64,000 nucleotides of DNA. It comes from Fodinibius sp052060035 (GTDB lineage Bacteria; Bacteroidota; Rhodothermia; Balneolales; Balneolaceae). The stretch spans positions 1 to 64,000 of the forward strand of contig NZ_JBPOEA010000012.1 of assembly GCF_052060035.1 (NCBI RefSeq). Reading direction: 5' to 3'. Shown piece by piece: positions 46,017-55,098 of this stretch. Below the pieces are notes generated by a model that worked only from the letters and a program-made list of their open reading frames with translations, did no database searches and was not told the origin of the DNA. Position 1 is the stretch's first letter. The number at the start of each line of letters is the position of its first letter. The position numbers and the translations under genes are program-made.

Positions 46017-46796
46017 ATGAAATTATTTAAAAAGTTATCACTCTTTGTCCTTTATATTTCACTGGCAGCTTTAATTAACAGCTGTTCTGATTCCAGCACC
46101 GGTCCCGATAACCAACCGCCACAACAAGAATTTGACAGCCAGGCCGCTCCCGGCGATTCTGCTGCATCTTACTTGCAAGCAAAACAATACACTAATTTAC
46201 AAGTAGAGGTTGACTACATGCCGGGGCATGAACCCACGCAAGAAGGACTAAACAGCTTGCAATCCTTCTTGGAAGGGCGACTTAATAAGCAAAGTATTTC
46301 ATTTAGTACTCCCACCGAAATTGACGCCGAAAGTCAAACCAGTTACAGCAGTAATGATATCAGGGCTATTGAAGAAGAATATCGAGATAATTATACCGAA
46401 GCCGGCGATAACACTTTGCACGTGTACTTTTTGGTTGTTGATGGAGAATATAGCCAGAACTCTAATGTGATAGGGATTGCTTACTGGAATACCTCTGTGG
46501 CATTCTTTGGGGAAACCATTCAAAACGTAAGTGGGACACCCCCGACAGCACCATCCCGCGAAAAAGTAGAGAGCACCGTCTTTCGACACGAATTCGGTCA
46601 TAATATGGGACTTGTAGGCAATGGATCTCCTACGCAAACTGAACATAAAACTGATGGCAGCGCCCACTGTACCACTGATGGATGCCTGATGGAGCCTGCG
46701 ATTGAAACAACAGACTTCTTTTCCAACTTCAGTGGCGAAGTACCGTCACTCGACGAAGCTTGTATTACTGATCTGCAAGCCAACGGCGGGAAATAA
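46017..46796 (+). CDS. Archaemetzincin-like putative metalloprotease lipoprotein, copy 2
   Basis: 259 residues, paralogous to the preceding gene along its whole length; both contain VEVDYMPG at 63-70 and end LDExCIxDLQxNGG. The lipoprotein signal ends NSC (Cys23). The zinc signature is HEFGH (His191, Glu192, His195) with Gly198, a 21-residue stretch from His195 to His217, then HCTTDGCLM (His217, Cys218, Cys223, Met225). A substantial part of the residues outside the motifs differs, so the duplication is old. It is probably co-transcribed with copy 1. Confidence 0.82.
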   Translation: MKLFKKLSLFVLYISLAALINSCSDSSTGPDNQPPQQEFDSQAAPGDSAASYLQAKQYTNLQVEVDYMPGHEPTQEGLNSLQSFLEGRLNKQSISFSTPTEIDAESQTSYSSNDIRAIEEEYRDNYTEAGDNTLHVYFLVVDGEYSQNSNVIGIAYWNTSVAFFGETIQNVSGTPPTAPSREKVESTVFRHEFGHNMGLVGNGSPTQTEHKTDGSAHCTTDGCLMEPAIETTDFFSNFSGEVPSLDEACITDLQANGGK

Positions 46797-46816
46797 TTTT
46801 GTGGATTTATCGTGAG

Positions 46817-46854
46817 TATGGAGTAGTGAGACTTTAATATCTCACTACTCCATA
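46817..46854. terminator. 15-bp perfect inverted repeat between convergent genes
   Basis: The arms at 46817-46831 and 46840-46854 (ATGGAGTAGTGAGA core) are perfectly complementary around an 8-base loop. They lie between the metalloprotease copy 2 stop and the convergent DUF2007 gene. No T tract follows on either strand, so it may be a bidirectional terminator of unusual form or a small mobile/REP-like palindrome. Confidence 0.6.
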
Positions 46855-46960
46855 TTATTACCGGCTATCTTTCTACCCTTACGGTCTGCTGTGTTCACAG
46901 ATACTTCTCCATTTCATTTTCTCCCTTCACTCCTATCAATGTAACTGGAAATCATTTGAA

Positions 46961-47191
46961 TCAACCATCATTGGAGTCGGTCTTAATAGAGGATAAAAAT
47001 TCTTTAGCACGTTCGATATCCTCTTCCGCAACATGAATTTTAACACCTCCAGCGACTCCCATATAATTTAAACTTCCCATATTGGTGTCGCTTAAATGGG
47101 CATCAACACCTTCACTTTTCAGTTTATTCAACGCTAAATCAGCTTGATGAGCATGTGAATACGTTCTAAGCACTGCATATGATTTGTCCAT
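46961..47191 (-). CDS. DUF2007 small signal-transducing-like protein
   Basis: 76 residues. The pattern AVLRTYSHAHQADLALNKLKSEGVDAHL, followed by GGVKIHVAEEDIERAKEFL, is the DUF2007 (ferredoxin-like) fold, related to the C-terminal part of PII-like signalling proteins. There is no signal peptide, so it should be cytoplasmic. Role unknown. It is followed on the minus strand by no close gene and preceded by a lipoprotein gene 69 bases upstream. Confidence 0.82.
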   Translation of the reverse strand: MDKSYAVLRTYSHAHQADLALNKLKSEGVDAHLSDTNMGSLNYMGVAGGVKIHVAEEDIERAKEFLSSIKTDSNDG

Positions 47192-47260
47192 AAGTTTTTA
47201 TAATTACTTAGAATTTTTACTCCCAGAAGTTTAGACCAGCAAGAATAAATTTACTCAGTA

Positions 47261-47764
47261 TTATTGACCGGCGCTATCAGTCAGCGTACCGTGTTCATAA
47301 CTCTCTTCTTCTTTTAAGTTCCCGTCCTCATCCCAGGTTTTAGCAATACCGTGTAGATCACCGTTCTCATCATAGGGTACATCCGCCTTTAGCTGACCAT
47401 TTCCGTACCATTCCCTTAACGTATTTCCATAGTGCTCAAACTTTTTCTGCCCACTCTTATACCATTGAGTATGCCTTTTCACTTTCCCCTTTCCTTCGTC
47501 GGCAACTACAATTTCAGTTTGTTTCTGCTTATTAGCATTATAATACGTCACCTTTTCCGGATATCCTTCAACGTATATTGCTTTTGCCCTCAAATTCAGA
47601 TCTTCATTGTGGATAACCCGCTCTCCGCTATAAGGCGTATTGGTGCCGGGTTCCATATACTCCTGATGTAAAACTATGGGCCCCTGATCAGTAGCAGCCT
47701 GATCTTCCCCACAACCACCCACCATCAATAAAATGATCCCTAAACTCATCAATACGTTCTTCAT
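47261..47764 (-). CDS. Lipoprotein with MORN-type repeats (YwqK-like)
   Basis: 167 residues with a lipoprotein signal ending MVGGC (Cys18). The rest holds degenerate MORN_2 repeats such as HTQWYKSGQKKFE, LREWYGNGQLKADVPY and IAKTWDEDGNLKEE. Databases call this repeat family 'YwqK antitoxin', but nothing here supports a toxin-antitoxin pair. It is more likely a surface or periplasmic repeat protein of unknown role. Confidence 0.8.
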   Translation of the reverse strand: MKNVLMSLGIILLMVGGCGEDQAATDQGPIVLHQEYMEPGTNTPYSGERVIHNEDLNLRAKAIYVEGYPEKVTYYNANKQKQTEIVVADEGKGKVKRHTQWYKSGQKKFEHYGNTLREWYGNGQLKADVPYDENGDLHGIAKTWDEDGNLKEEESYEHGTLTDSAGQ

Positions 47765-47914
47765 ATTTTTCTCCCTGATTGTTAAAATTATAAAAGAAGT
47801 CTATCAGGATTTGGGGATGATGTCAAATAGGAGGGAATAGTAGATTTCAACAATCTGTAGTGGGCACTAATACATACACTTTAGATTTCACCCACTCACA
47901 TATCGATGGAGCAA

Positions 47915-49531
47915 TTAGCCTTGCTTAAACTTGAAGAGATTTTCAGCGCCAACCTTCTCCTCAGCCTTACTGAGGGCATACCCACTGTCAAACAGCACAA
48001 TAGGATTGCCTTCCATATCCTTAGTCACATGTGTTGAGTAACTGCTTTCAAGCTTGTCAATAACTTCCTGATCATCACCCAGCCAGCGCGCCGCGTGATA
48101 GGATACCGAATTCATGTGCAGCTCAGTATTGTACTCCGTTTCCATTCGGTGCTCCACTACATCAAACTGCAGGGCGCCGACCGTTCCCAATAGCAGCTCA
48201 TTCCCAACGCCGTTGGGAACCTCAAAAACATGTACCACTCCCTCTTCTGCCAACTGCTTAAGTCCTTCGCGCAGTTGTTTTCTCTTAAAGGGATCCTTCG
48301 TGGAAACCTTCATAAAGTGCTCCGGCGTAAACAGCGGAATCACATCAAACTTAACCGGATCATCACTGTAAATAGTCGTCCCAATCCGGAATGATCCCGG
48401 ATTAAACAAGGACACCACATCCCCGGGATAGGCTTCTTCCAATATATTCCGCTCATCCCCCATCAGGGTATGGGGCGTAGACATTTTTACCTTGTTCCCG
48501 GTATTACTTTCCGTAACCTGGAGTCCGCGCTCAAACTTACCGGAGGTAATACGAATAAAGGCCGCACAGTCGCGGTGATCGGGATTCATGTTGGCTTGCA
48601 TTTTAAATACAAAACCGGAAAATCCACGATCAAGATCACGATCCTCTCCATTTTCGTCCTCATAGGGCTGCGGTGGGTTAGCCAATTCAGAGAAGTAATC
48701 CAAAAACACATCCAGCCCAAAGTTATTAAGCGCCGAACCAAAAAATACCGGCGTTGCCTTGCCGTTCGCAAAGGCCTCCTCATCCATCATTTCCATCATA
48801 TCCTCAGTCAGCATTACTTCTTCACGAAACTTCTCCTTATCAAAATCAGAAAGATGTGCCTCCTCGATACCTTCTTCTAAGTCGTACAATTCAGTCTCAG
48901 CCTTCTTGGCACCGTGTTCTTCTTTTTTCTGCAGATGCAGTTTCTTGCCGATCAAATCATAAATGCCCTGAAAATCCCGTCCATAGCCCAGCGGCCAGGA
49001 TGCGGGAATGGGCTCAATACCCAGCTGATTTTCAATATTACTGATAACTTCCAGCGGCTCTAAACCCGGACGATCACACTTATTTACAAACGTGATAATG
49101 GGAATTTCACGCATCTTACAGACCTCAAACAGCTTCTCGGTCTGTTCCTCTACTCCCTTGGCCACGTCGATCACCATCAGCGCTGTATCGGCGGCAACCA
49201 GTGTTCGCAGGGTATCCTCAGAAAAGTCTTTGTGGCCCGGCGTATCCAGCAGGTTAAACTTGATGTTATCTTTCTCAAATCGAAGTACTGATGACGTGAC
49301 CGAAATACCACGCTCCTTTTCGATGGCCATCCAGTCGGATGCCGCATAGCGATTCGCTTTACGCTGACGGATAGACCCGGCTTCGTGAATGGCTCCACCA
49401 TACAGAAGAAGTTTTTCGGTAAGCGTGGTTTTACCGGCATCAGGGTGCGAGATAATGGCAAAGGTTCGCCGACGCTTGGCCTCTTCAATAATTTCTTGCT
49501 GCGATTTTGTTTTAGTATCGGTCTTAGTCAT
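47915..49531 (-). CDS. prfC: Peptide chain release factor 3
   Basis: GTPase that recycles RF1/RF2 after termination. The 538 residues begin with the G1 loop SHPDAGKTTLTEKLL, the switch region GISVTSSV, G3 in DTPGHKDF and G4 in VNKCDRP. The EF-Tu-like domain 2 (FKMQANMNPDHRDCAAFIRI) and the RF3 C-terminal domain (ALQFDVVEHRMETEYN) follow. It is full length. The start is ATG at 49531. The gene stands alone. Confidence 0.97.
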   Translation of the reverse strand: MTKTDTKTKSQQEIIEEAKRRRTFAIISHPDAGKTTLTEKLLLYGGAIHEAGSIRQRKANRYAASDWMAIEKERGISVTSSVLRFEKDNIKFNLLDTPGHKDFSEDTLRTLVAADTALMVIDVAKGVEEQTEKLFEVCKMREIPIITFVNKCDRPGLEPLEVISNIENQLGIEPIPASWPLGYGRDFQGIYDLIGKKLHLQKKEEHGAKKAETELYDLEEGIEEAHLSDFDKEKFREEVMLTEDMMEMMDEEAFANGKATPVFFGSALNNFGLDVFLDYFSELANPPQPYEDENGEDRDLDRGFSGFVFKMQANMNPDHRDCAAFIRITSGKFERGLQVTESNTGNKVKMSTPHTLMGDERNILEEAYPGDVVSLFNPGSFRIGTTIYSDDPVKFDVIPLFTPEHFMKVSTKDPFKRKQLREGLKQLAEEGVVHVFEVPNGVGNELLLGTVGALQFDVVEHRMETEYNTELHMNSVSYHAARWLGDDQEVIDKLESSYSTHVTKDMEGNPIVLFDSGYALSKAEEKVGAENLFKFKQG

Positions 49532-49707
49532 GGAGCAGTATCTACATTGGGATATTCAAAAGCCTGTAAAGATAAGGAAATCAGGAGGATTTATCACCTT
49601 TTGTGTAACTCATAAATTTCTCAGCTGACCTATTAGCAGATATCAATATTTCCAACAGTTTAATTCATCAAACACCCATTAAGACTGTGTTCCGTTTCCA
49701 CCTAAAA

Positions 49708-50574
49708 CTAAAACAGGTTCATCTGTTTATTTTGGCGATCGACCGGCCAGGCAGGCATGCGATCAATCTCAACCAAATCGGATAAAAGCTGATGAAATCG
49801 CCGAGCATTTTTGGGCTGACTTACTTTATCTGGTGTATGTGGAAAGAAGTAAGGGTGGAGTCCTTCACGAATCCAGTCAGCTACTACTATGGCCCATTCT
49901 TTTAGGTAAGGTTCATTTGCTACCGGATCATTAGACCCCACAAAACGCACAAAAGGTCGTGCTGCTGTATTATCAAATCGCACGGGTACGTTTGGCTTTT
50001 TCTTTTTCGCCTCAAGCACTGTGGAATCATTTGAATTCATTCCATGCAGTTTACGCGTATCAAAAATGACGCGATCCATACTATAGCTTTTCAACAGTCG
50101 ATTCAGCCGATGCTCTTCGCGGCCATGGTTAAAAAAATCTGGGTGACGGACTTCTACCGCATAATGATAGGAGCTGGGCAAAAGGCTAATCATCTTTTCC
50201 AAACGACCAAATTCATCCGGAGAAAAGTTTGGCGGCAACTGAATATGAAAAGGCCCCAAGCGGTCTGTAATGGGATCAAACGTTTCTATGAATCGACGGA
50301 TATCATCTTCTACATCGTTGAGGCGCTTTTCGTGGGTAATCGAGCGATGAAATTTAAAACAAAACTTAAATCCGTCGGGGGTAGCTCGCTGCCATTTTTT
50401 GAGTGTTTCTTGCCCAGGAATGTTATAGAAAGTGGTATTTCCCTCTACGGCATTAAACACCGAAGAATATTGCTTCAGAAAGTCATCCGGTTTGGCATCA
50501 TCGGTAAAAAAATTGCCGACCCATTCTTTTAGGCTCCAACCTGTACAGCCGAGATGATATTTTCGGATTCCCAT
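49708..50574 (-). CDS. DUF72 family TIM-barrel protein
   Basis: 288 residues of the DUF72/YecE group. The conserved blocks are LGCTGWSLKEWVGNFF, FNAVEGNTTFYNIPG, FCFKFHRSITHEKRL, GPFHIQLPPNF, YAVEVRHPDFF and the C-terminal PHTPDKVSQPKNARRF. The fold is a TIM barrel; the function is not established. There is no signal peptide. It is transcribed on the minus strand upstream of prfC with a 176-base gap. Confidence 0.92.
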   Translation of the reverse strand: MGIRKYHLGCTGWSLKEWVGNFFTDDAKPDDFLKQYSSVFNAVEGNTTFYNIPGQETLKKWQRATPDGFKFCFKFHRSITHEKRLNDVEDDIRRFIETFDPITDRLGPFHIQLPPNFSPDEFGRLEKMISLLPSSYHYAVEVRHPDFFNHGREEHRLNRLLKSYSMDRVIFDTRKLHGMNSNDSTVLEAKKKKPNVPVRFDNTAARPFVRFVGSNDPVANEPYLKEWAIVVADWIREGLHPYFFPHTPDKVSQPKNARRFHQLLSDLVEIDRMPAWPVDRQNKQMNLF

Positions 50575-50648
50575 ATAATAACATTTAATGTAGCATTGAT
50601 TCCACCTGCGTAGTTAACATCTCAAAACGAAACGCAGTTCATTAGAAT

Positions 50649-51272
50649 TTACTTTTCCGGCGGCATGGTTCCAAAAATCCGATCCCAAAACGTTGTGGAT
50701 ACCCCGAAAGCTTTATCGGGATACTTGTAGTGATGTAATGCATGATGCCGATACTGCATTTTTAATATTTTGGGTACTTTTCGCTTGTGTACAGCAATAT
50801 GTACGGAAGCATAGATGAGATATCCAATCATAAATCCCGGCATAAATACATATACCCACGGCCCTAAAATAAGTAAAAATCCAAGATAGAGCATTCCCAC
50901 AATAATCAATCCCGGTACAGGCGGCATCATTAGCCGTTCTTTATCACGAGGATATTCGTGGTGGATACCGTGAATAGTATGAGCAATAGTGTATGCAATC
51001 TTCGATTCCGGAAAAAATTCATCAAGGTGATTGATATACCGGTGAAAAACATATTCAAAGAACGTCCAAAACAACAATGCTCCCAAAAACACGGCTATTG
51101 CTGTTAACAGAGAAGGATCAACTGCTTTTGAATAGGCTATATACAGCAATCCGACAACAAGAGCTATATAAATTGTTGCTGAAACAGGGGCCGGAGCTTT
51201 GGTCAACAGTTCCAACACCTTGTTATTAAATATTCTACCTTGCCCCTGGTTTTTTATCTCAGTGCTTTCCAT
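50649..51272 (-). CDS. Fatty acid hydroxylase superfamily protein, FA2H/Scs7-like
   Basis: 207-residue di-iron membrane enzyme with about four helices. The histidine clusters are HRYINH, HGIHH followed by EYPRDKERLMMPPVP, HIAVHKRK, and YRHHALHHY followed by FGVSTTFWD. The RLMMPP and FGVST-FWD blocks are those of fatty acid 2-hydroxylases (FA2H/Scs7), which hydroxylate acyl chains of sphingolipids, rather than sterol desaturases. The substrate is inferred. ATG at 51272 is preceded by GGGAGAGGAAG, one of the better ribosome-binding sites here, and is preferred over a TTG at 51311. It is downstream of the ABC permease on the same strand. Confidence 0.85.
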   Translation of the reverse strand: MESTEIKNQGQGRIFNNKVLELLTKAPAPVSATIYIALVVGLLYIAYSKAVDPSLLTAIAVFLGALLFWTFFEYVFHRYINHLDEFFPESKIAYTIAHTIHGIHHEYPRDKERLMMPPVPGLIIVGMLYLGFLLILGPWVYVFMPGFMIGYLIYASVHIAVHKRKVPKILKMQYRHHALHHYKYPDKAFGVSTTFWDRIFGTMPPEK

Positions 51273-51370
51273 AGCTTCCTCTCCCTTTTTTGCATATTTA
51301 AGATCTCTCAAATTATATTTTACATTTTTTGAGAGATAGATGCTACACCAAATCGAGATAGTAAGTAGAA

Positions 51371-53824
51371 TTACTCTTGCTGTATACTTTCAACAGGATT
51401 TGCAAGGGCAGCTTTCACCGATTGATAGCTCACCGTCAGCAGACCAATAACGATTGTTGCCATACATACCGCCACGAATATTCCAACAAGATTCCATCCC
51501 AACTCTATCCGGTAAGGGAAATCGCGCAACCATCCTAAAGCCAAATAATAAATGATCGGCCATGCTATAATATTAGATATGACAATTAGCTTTAGATAAT
51601 CTTTTGATAATAGCGCTACGATATTGGGAACGGTAGCACCCAATGTTTTTCGGATTCCAATTTCTTTGGTCCGCCGGGAGACCATATAAGAAGCAAGCCC
51701 AAAAAGTCCCAGACAGGCCACCAAAATACACAACAGCGTAAAAAAGGTTGAAATACTGCTCATTTGGGCCTCGGACTGGTATATCTCTTCTAACTTTTCA
51801 TCTTGGAAAAAGTACGTAAATGGATCTATATGATTAACCTCTTTCCAGGTCGACCTGAGGGCTTCTATTCCTTCTTTAGTGCTTCCAGCTGACAGCTTCG
51901 CAATCGCAAATTCGATATTCCTAACAGTAGGGCGTTCGCCCATCACCAGGTTAATGACCAGCGGTGATATCTGTTTTTTGATGGAGGTATAATTAAAATT
52001 ATCTACTACCCCGATCACTTGAAAGGGCTTGCGTTCATCTTCAGCTGTAGTAAAATAAAACTGTGTACCTATGGCATCACGCGGAGTTTCGGCATCTATT
52101 TGATTTAACATTTCCTTATTAATCATAATGGAATGCTCCGCATCGGCGGGGTGATCTCGAGAAAAACGGCGTCCCGCCAGTAATTTGATATCGTATGTAT
52201 CAAGAAAATTATGCTTTACGTGCAGCGTCATATTTGTAGGCGGAGCATCAGGTTGATTAACAGGTGAATATTTTGAAAAATACTGGCTATCAGATCCTAA
52301 AATCTTACTTGTTCCGGTTACTCCCGTAATATGAGGACTATTTAGCGCTTTTTCTTTGAACTGATCAAACTCCCAGGCAATAAGAGTCTGTGTAATCGGC
52401 ATTACTACCACCTGCTCTTGTTTGAATCCCATTTTTTTATTCTGCAGGTGTTGTAGCTGTAAATACACAATCACGGTACCAATTATTAAAACCACAGAAA
52501 GGGTAAACTGAAACACCACCAATCCTTTGCGCAGCAACTTTTCTCTGCTGCCACTTTGCGAACCCTTGGATCCGTGCATAATGGATGTGGGTTTAAATGC
52601 TGACAAATACAAGGCTGGATATAATCCCGCCAATAAAGCCACCGCTACAAATAAGATGAACAATCCACCTATTATTTCCCCCCTCATCAATACATCTATG
52701 CCCAACGAGATACCAAAAAAATCATTGAACCAAGAAAATGCGGGATAGGCCAAAAAAAGAGCTGTTACAAATCCTAATCCTGTCATCAGCATCGACTCTC
52801 CTACAAACTGTCCGAAAAGTTGCCCTCGTTGTGCCCCCAATACTTTTCGCATCCCAATCTCCCGGGCTCGTTCCGTGGAACGGGCAGTACTTAAATTCAT
52901 AAAGTTGATTCCTGCAATTACCAAAATTAGCACTGCCACTGCGGTAAACAGGTACACATAAAAAATAGAGCCATTGGCTTCCATCTCCTGATCCAAATTG
53001 GAATATAGATGGATATCGGTCAGTGCCTGCAGACGCAGCGTAATGGTTTCTCCCTCTTCGCGGTTGGCATAATTTTTATCAACAAAGCTCGGAAATTGGG
53101 CCTCCAGTTCCTGCGGAGCTACCCCCTCTTTTAGCAGTATATACGTCCAACACGGATTCCAAAACCACCGCTCCATAAATGTACGTGACCCATACAGCTC
53201 CGGCAGACTGTTAAACGACACCAGCATATCAACCTGAAAGTGAGAGGTTTCGGGCAGCGCTTTCATGACGCCGGTAACCGTAAAATCTGCTACTCCTTTA
53301 AAGGTTAACTGTTTCCCGATTGGATTTTCATCCCCAAAAAAGCGGCGGGCCTGCTTTTCGGTAATTACAGCCGACATTGGATCATCGAGTGCCGTCTGGG
53401 GATTTCCTCGGACGAGGTCAGCAGAAAAAACATCAAAAAAAGTTGAATCAACCACATAGAAATGATTGACTCTATAGGAGTCCCCGGTTTCTGTATTTTG
53501 GATGGTCCGTACCTCTTCCTGCATATCAAAAAACCGAACGGTTGTTTCTATCTGGCCCGAGAAATCGTTCTGTAATGCTGGCCCTACGGGAAAGGGGGTG
53601 GTCGCCCCAGCTTCATTCTTGGAGGAGGTTTCTGTTGTTTGGGTTACACGATAGATGCGGTCCGATTTTTCGTGAAAGTGATCGTAACTAAGTTCATGCA
53701 ATACATAAACCGCAATTAGCATACAACTGGCAATACCTATCGCCAATCCCAACACATTGATGATGGTAAACCCTTTACGCTTGCCCAAATTGCGAAGAGC
53801 AACCTTTAAATAATTTTTAACCAT
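51371..53824 (-). CDS. ABC transporter permease with two FtsX domains (MacB-like periplasmic domains)
   Basis: 817-residue inner-membrane permease of the large Bacteroidota type. It has an N-terminal helix (GFTIINVLGLAIGIASCML), a MacB_PCD periplasmic domain (about 45-250) and FtsX block 1 (about 285-420, STARSTERAREIGMRKVLGA). A second helix and periplasmic domain follow (about 430-670), then FtsX block 2 (SRRTKEIGIRKTLGA). It contains no ATPase domain; the ATPase is encoded upstream in the same cluster. Probable role: export of a peptide, lipid or drug, or envelope mechanotransmission. Confidence 0.92.
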   Translation of the reverse strand: MVKNYLKVALRNLGKRKGFTIINVLGLAIGIASCMLIAVYVLHELSYDHFHEKSDRIYRVTQTTETSSKNEAGATTPFPVGPALQNDFSGQIETTVRFFDMQEEVRTIQNTETGDSYRVNHFYVVDSTFFDVFSADLVRGNPQTALDDPMSAVITEKQARRFFGDENPIGKQLTFKGVADFTVTGVMKALPETSHFQVDMLVSFNSLPELYGSRTFMERWFWNPCWTYILLKEGVAPQELEAQFPSFVDKNYANREEGETITLRLQALTDIHLYSNLDQEMEANGSIFYVYLFTAVAVLILVIAGINFMNLSTARSTERAREIGMRKVLGAQRGQLFGQFVGESMLMTGLGFVTALFLAYPAFSWFNDFFGISLGIDVLMRGEIIGGLFILFVAVALLAGLYPALYLSAFKPTSIMHGSKGSQSGSREKLLRKGLVVFQFTLSVVLIIGTVIVYLQLQHLQNKKMGFKQEQVVVMPITQTLIAWEFDQFKEKALNSPHITGVTGTSKILGSDSQYFSKYSPVNQPDAPPTNMTLHVKHNFLDTYDIKLLAGRRFSRDHPADAEHSIMINKEMLNQIDAETPRDAIGTQFYFTTAEDERKPFQVIGVVDNFNYTSIKKQISPLVINLVMGERPTVRNIEFAIAKLSAGSTKEGIEALRSTWKEVNHIDPFTYFFQDEKLEEIYQSEAQMSSISTFFTLLCILVACLGLFGLASYMVSRRTKEIGIRKTLGATVPNIVALLSKDYLKLIVISNIIAWPIIYYLALGWLRDFPYRIELGWNLVGIFVAVCMATIVIGLLTVSYQSVKAALANPVESIQQE

Positions 53825-53947
53825 GATACCTGTATTTTATCGAACTCAATTGTCTCTCAAGAATTATTGCCAACGACAGAATAGAAGAGTTGCGAAACCC
53901 CTAAATGTTACAAAATTAACACCGCATTAAAACAATCTAATGACCTT

Positions 53948-54988
53948 TTATTTTGAAACTTCCAGGTAAGAAATAATATGCTCGCGAAGCAAGCTAAATA
54001 CCGGTTCTTTATAACTGCGGGATTGGGTTGCATTTTCCAGTGCGCCGGTTAATACAACAATGGCGTCGAGATCCGGAATCATAAAAATATATTGGCCCCC
54101 AAATCCCCAGGCAAAATAAACCTTATAGTTGCCAACGGACTTATTCCACCACATATAACCATAATCATAGGGATTAAAGTTGCTTCGCGTGTACGTTTTA
54201 AAGGAGTCTGCCACCCATTTTTTGGATACTATTTGCTGACCTTTATACTGGCCGCCATTCAACATCATTTGACCAATTTTGATCATATCCTCTGGAGTAA
54301 GAGCCATGTTGTTGCCGCCCATATAATATCCCTGAGGATCACGATCCCAACCTCCAACTCTAATATTCATCGGCTTAAACAGATACTCTTCGGCAAAAGC
54401 CTTAGTACTCATTCCCGTAGCCCGGCTTATAATTACCGACAACAGATGCGAAGTCCCGGTACTATAGGCCATATCACCCCCCGGCTTTTTCTCCAGCGGT
54501 TGATCCAGAGCAAACGTGACCCAGTTGTCGCTCATCACCCACCGGCCGTAGTTATGAAAGCTGGTTGTTTCCAGACCGGATCGCATAGTTAACAGATCCT
54601 TGATGGTAATACTTTCTTTAACAGAATCGGGATGAGCATTAAAATAATCCTCAAAATAGGTTCTTATGGACTCATCTACGCTTTTTATATACCCCTTATC
54701 AACCGCTATACCCACCAACAAAGAAATGATGCTTTTGGATGCAGATTTGATGTTGGTCGATTCTCCCTTTTCCATCCCGTTAAAATAGTATTCGGCTAAC
54801 TGCCGACCATTTTGCTGAATCAACAGACTGGTGACGGAATTAATGGTAGAAGCGTTACGCTGAATTTGCTGAATAGATAGAGAATCTGTACGCGATATAG
54901 ATCGGGCTTCAACAAGACCAATACTTATTAGATAAACTAAAAGTACACTAATCCCTGTCGATTTAACGAAGCCCGATAATGTGCTCAC
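53948..54988 (-). CDS. Serine hydrolase of the beta-lactamase (class C / NylB-like) family
   Basis: 346 residues with an N-terminal signal or anchor (about 10-28). The catalytic motif is SASK (Ser82, Lys85), followed by a Tyr-containing MAYSTGTSH motif. The third conserved stretch is FAWGFGGQYIFM in place of a KTG box. The layout resembles 6-aminohexanoate-dimer hydrolase/esterase members more than true beta-lactamases. The start is GTG at 54988. It sits between the ATPase and permease genes of an ABC exporter cluster on the same strand (gaps of 110 and 123 bases). Confidence 0.87.
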   Translation of the reverse strand: MSTLSGFVKSTGISVLLVYLISIGLVEARSISRTDSLSIQQIQRNASTINSVTSLLIQQNGRQLAEYYFNGMEKGESTNIKSASKSIISLLVGIAVDKGYIKSVDESIRTYFEDYFNAHPDSVKESITIKDLLTMRSGLETTSFHNYGRWVMSDNWVTFALDQPLEKKPGGDMAYSTGTSHLLSVIISRATGMSTKAFAEEYLFKPMNIRVGGWDRDPQGYYMGGNNMALTPEDMIKIGQMMLNGGQYKGQQIVSKKWVADSFKTYTRSNFNPYDYGYMWWNKSVGNYKVYFAWGFGGQYIFMIPDLDAIVVLTGALENATQSRSYKEPVFSLLREHIISYLEVSK

Positions 54989-55098
54989 GATCTCATTATT
55001 TTTTCAAGTTCTAATCCTTTGCATCAGTTTATTGAAGGAAAAATGAGATCATAAGGTTCCTGGTTGGAGCCGGTTATGGATAAATATTAGATGCTTTA

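Noticed and set aside
47261..47764. Toxin-antitoxin system suggested by the 'YwqK antitoxin' family name
   Set aside because: The protein is a lipoprotein with MORN repeats and no toxin gene is adjacent; the family label is misleading.
48470..48880. A 136-codon open frame on the plus strand
   Set aside because: It is antisense to prfC and its composition looks like a shadow of the real frame.
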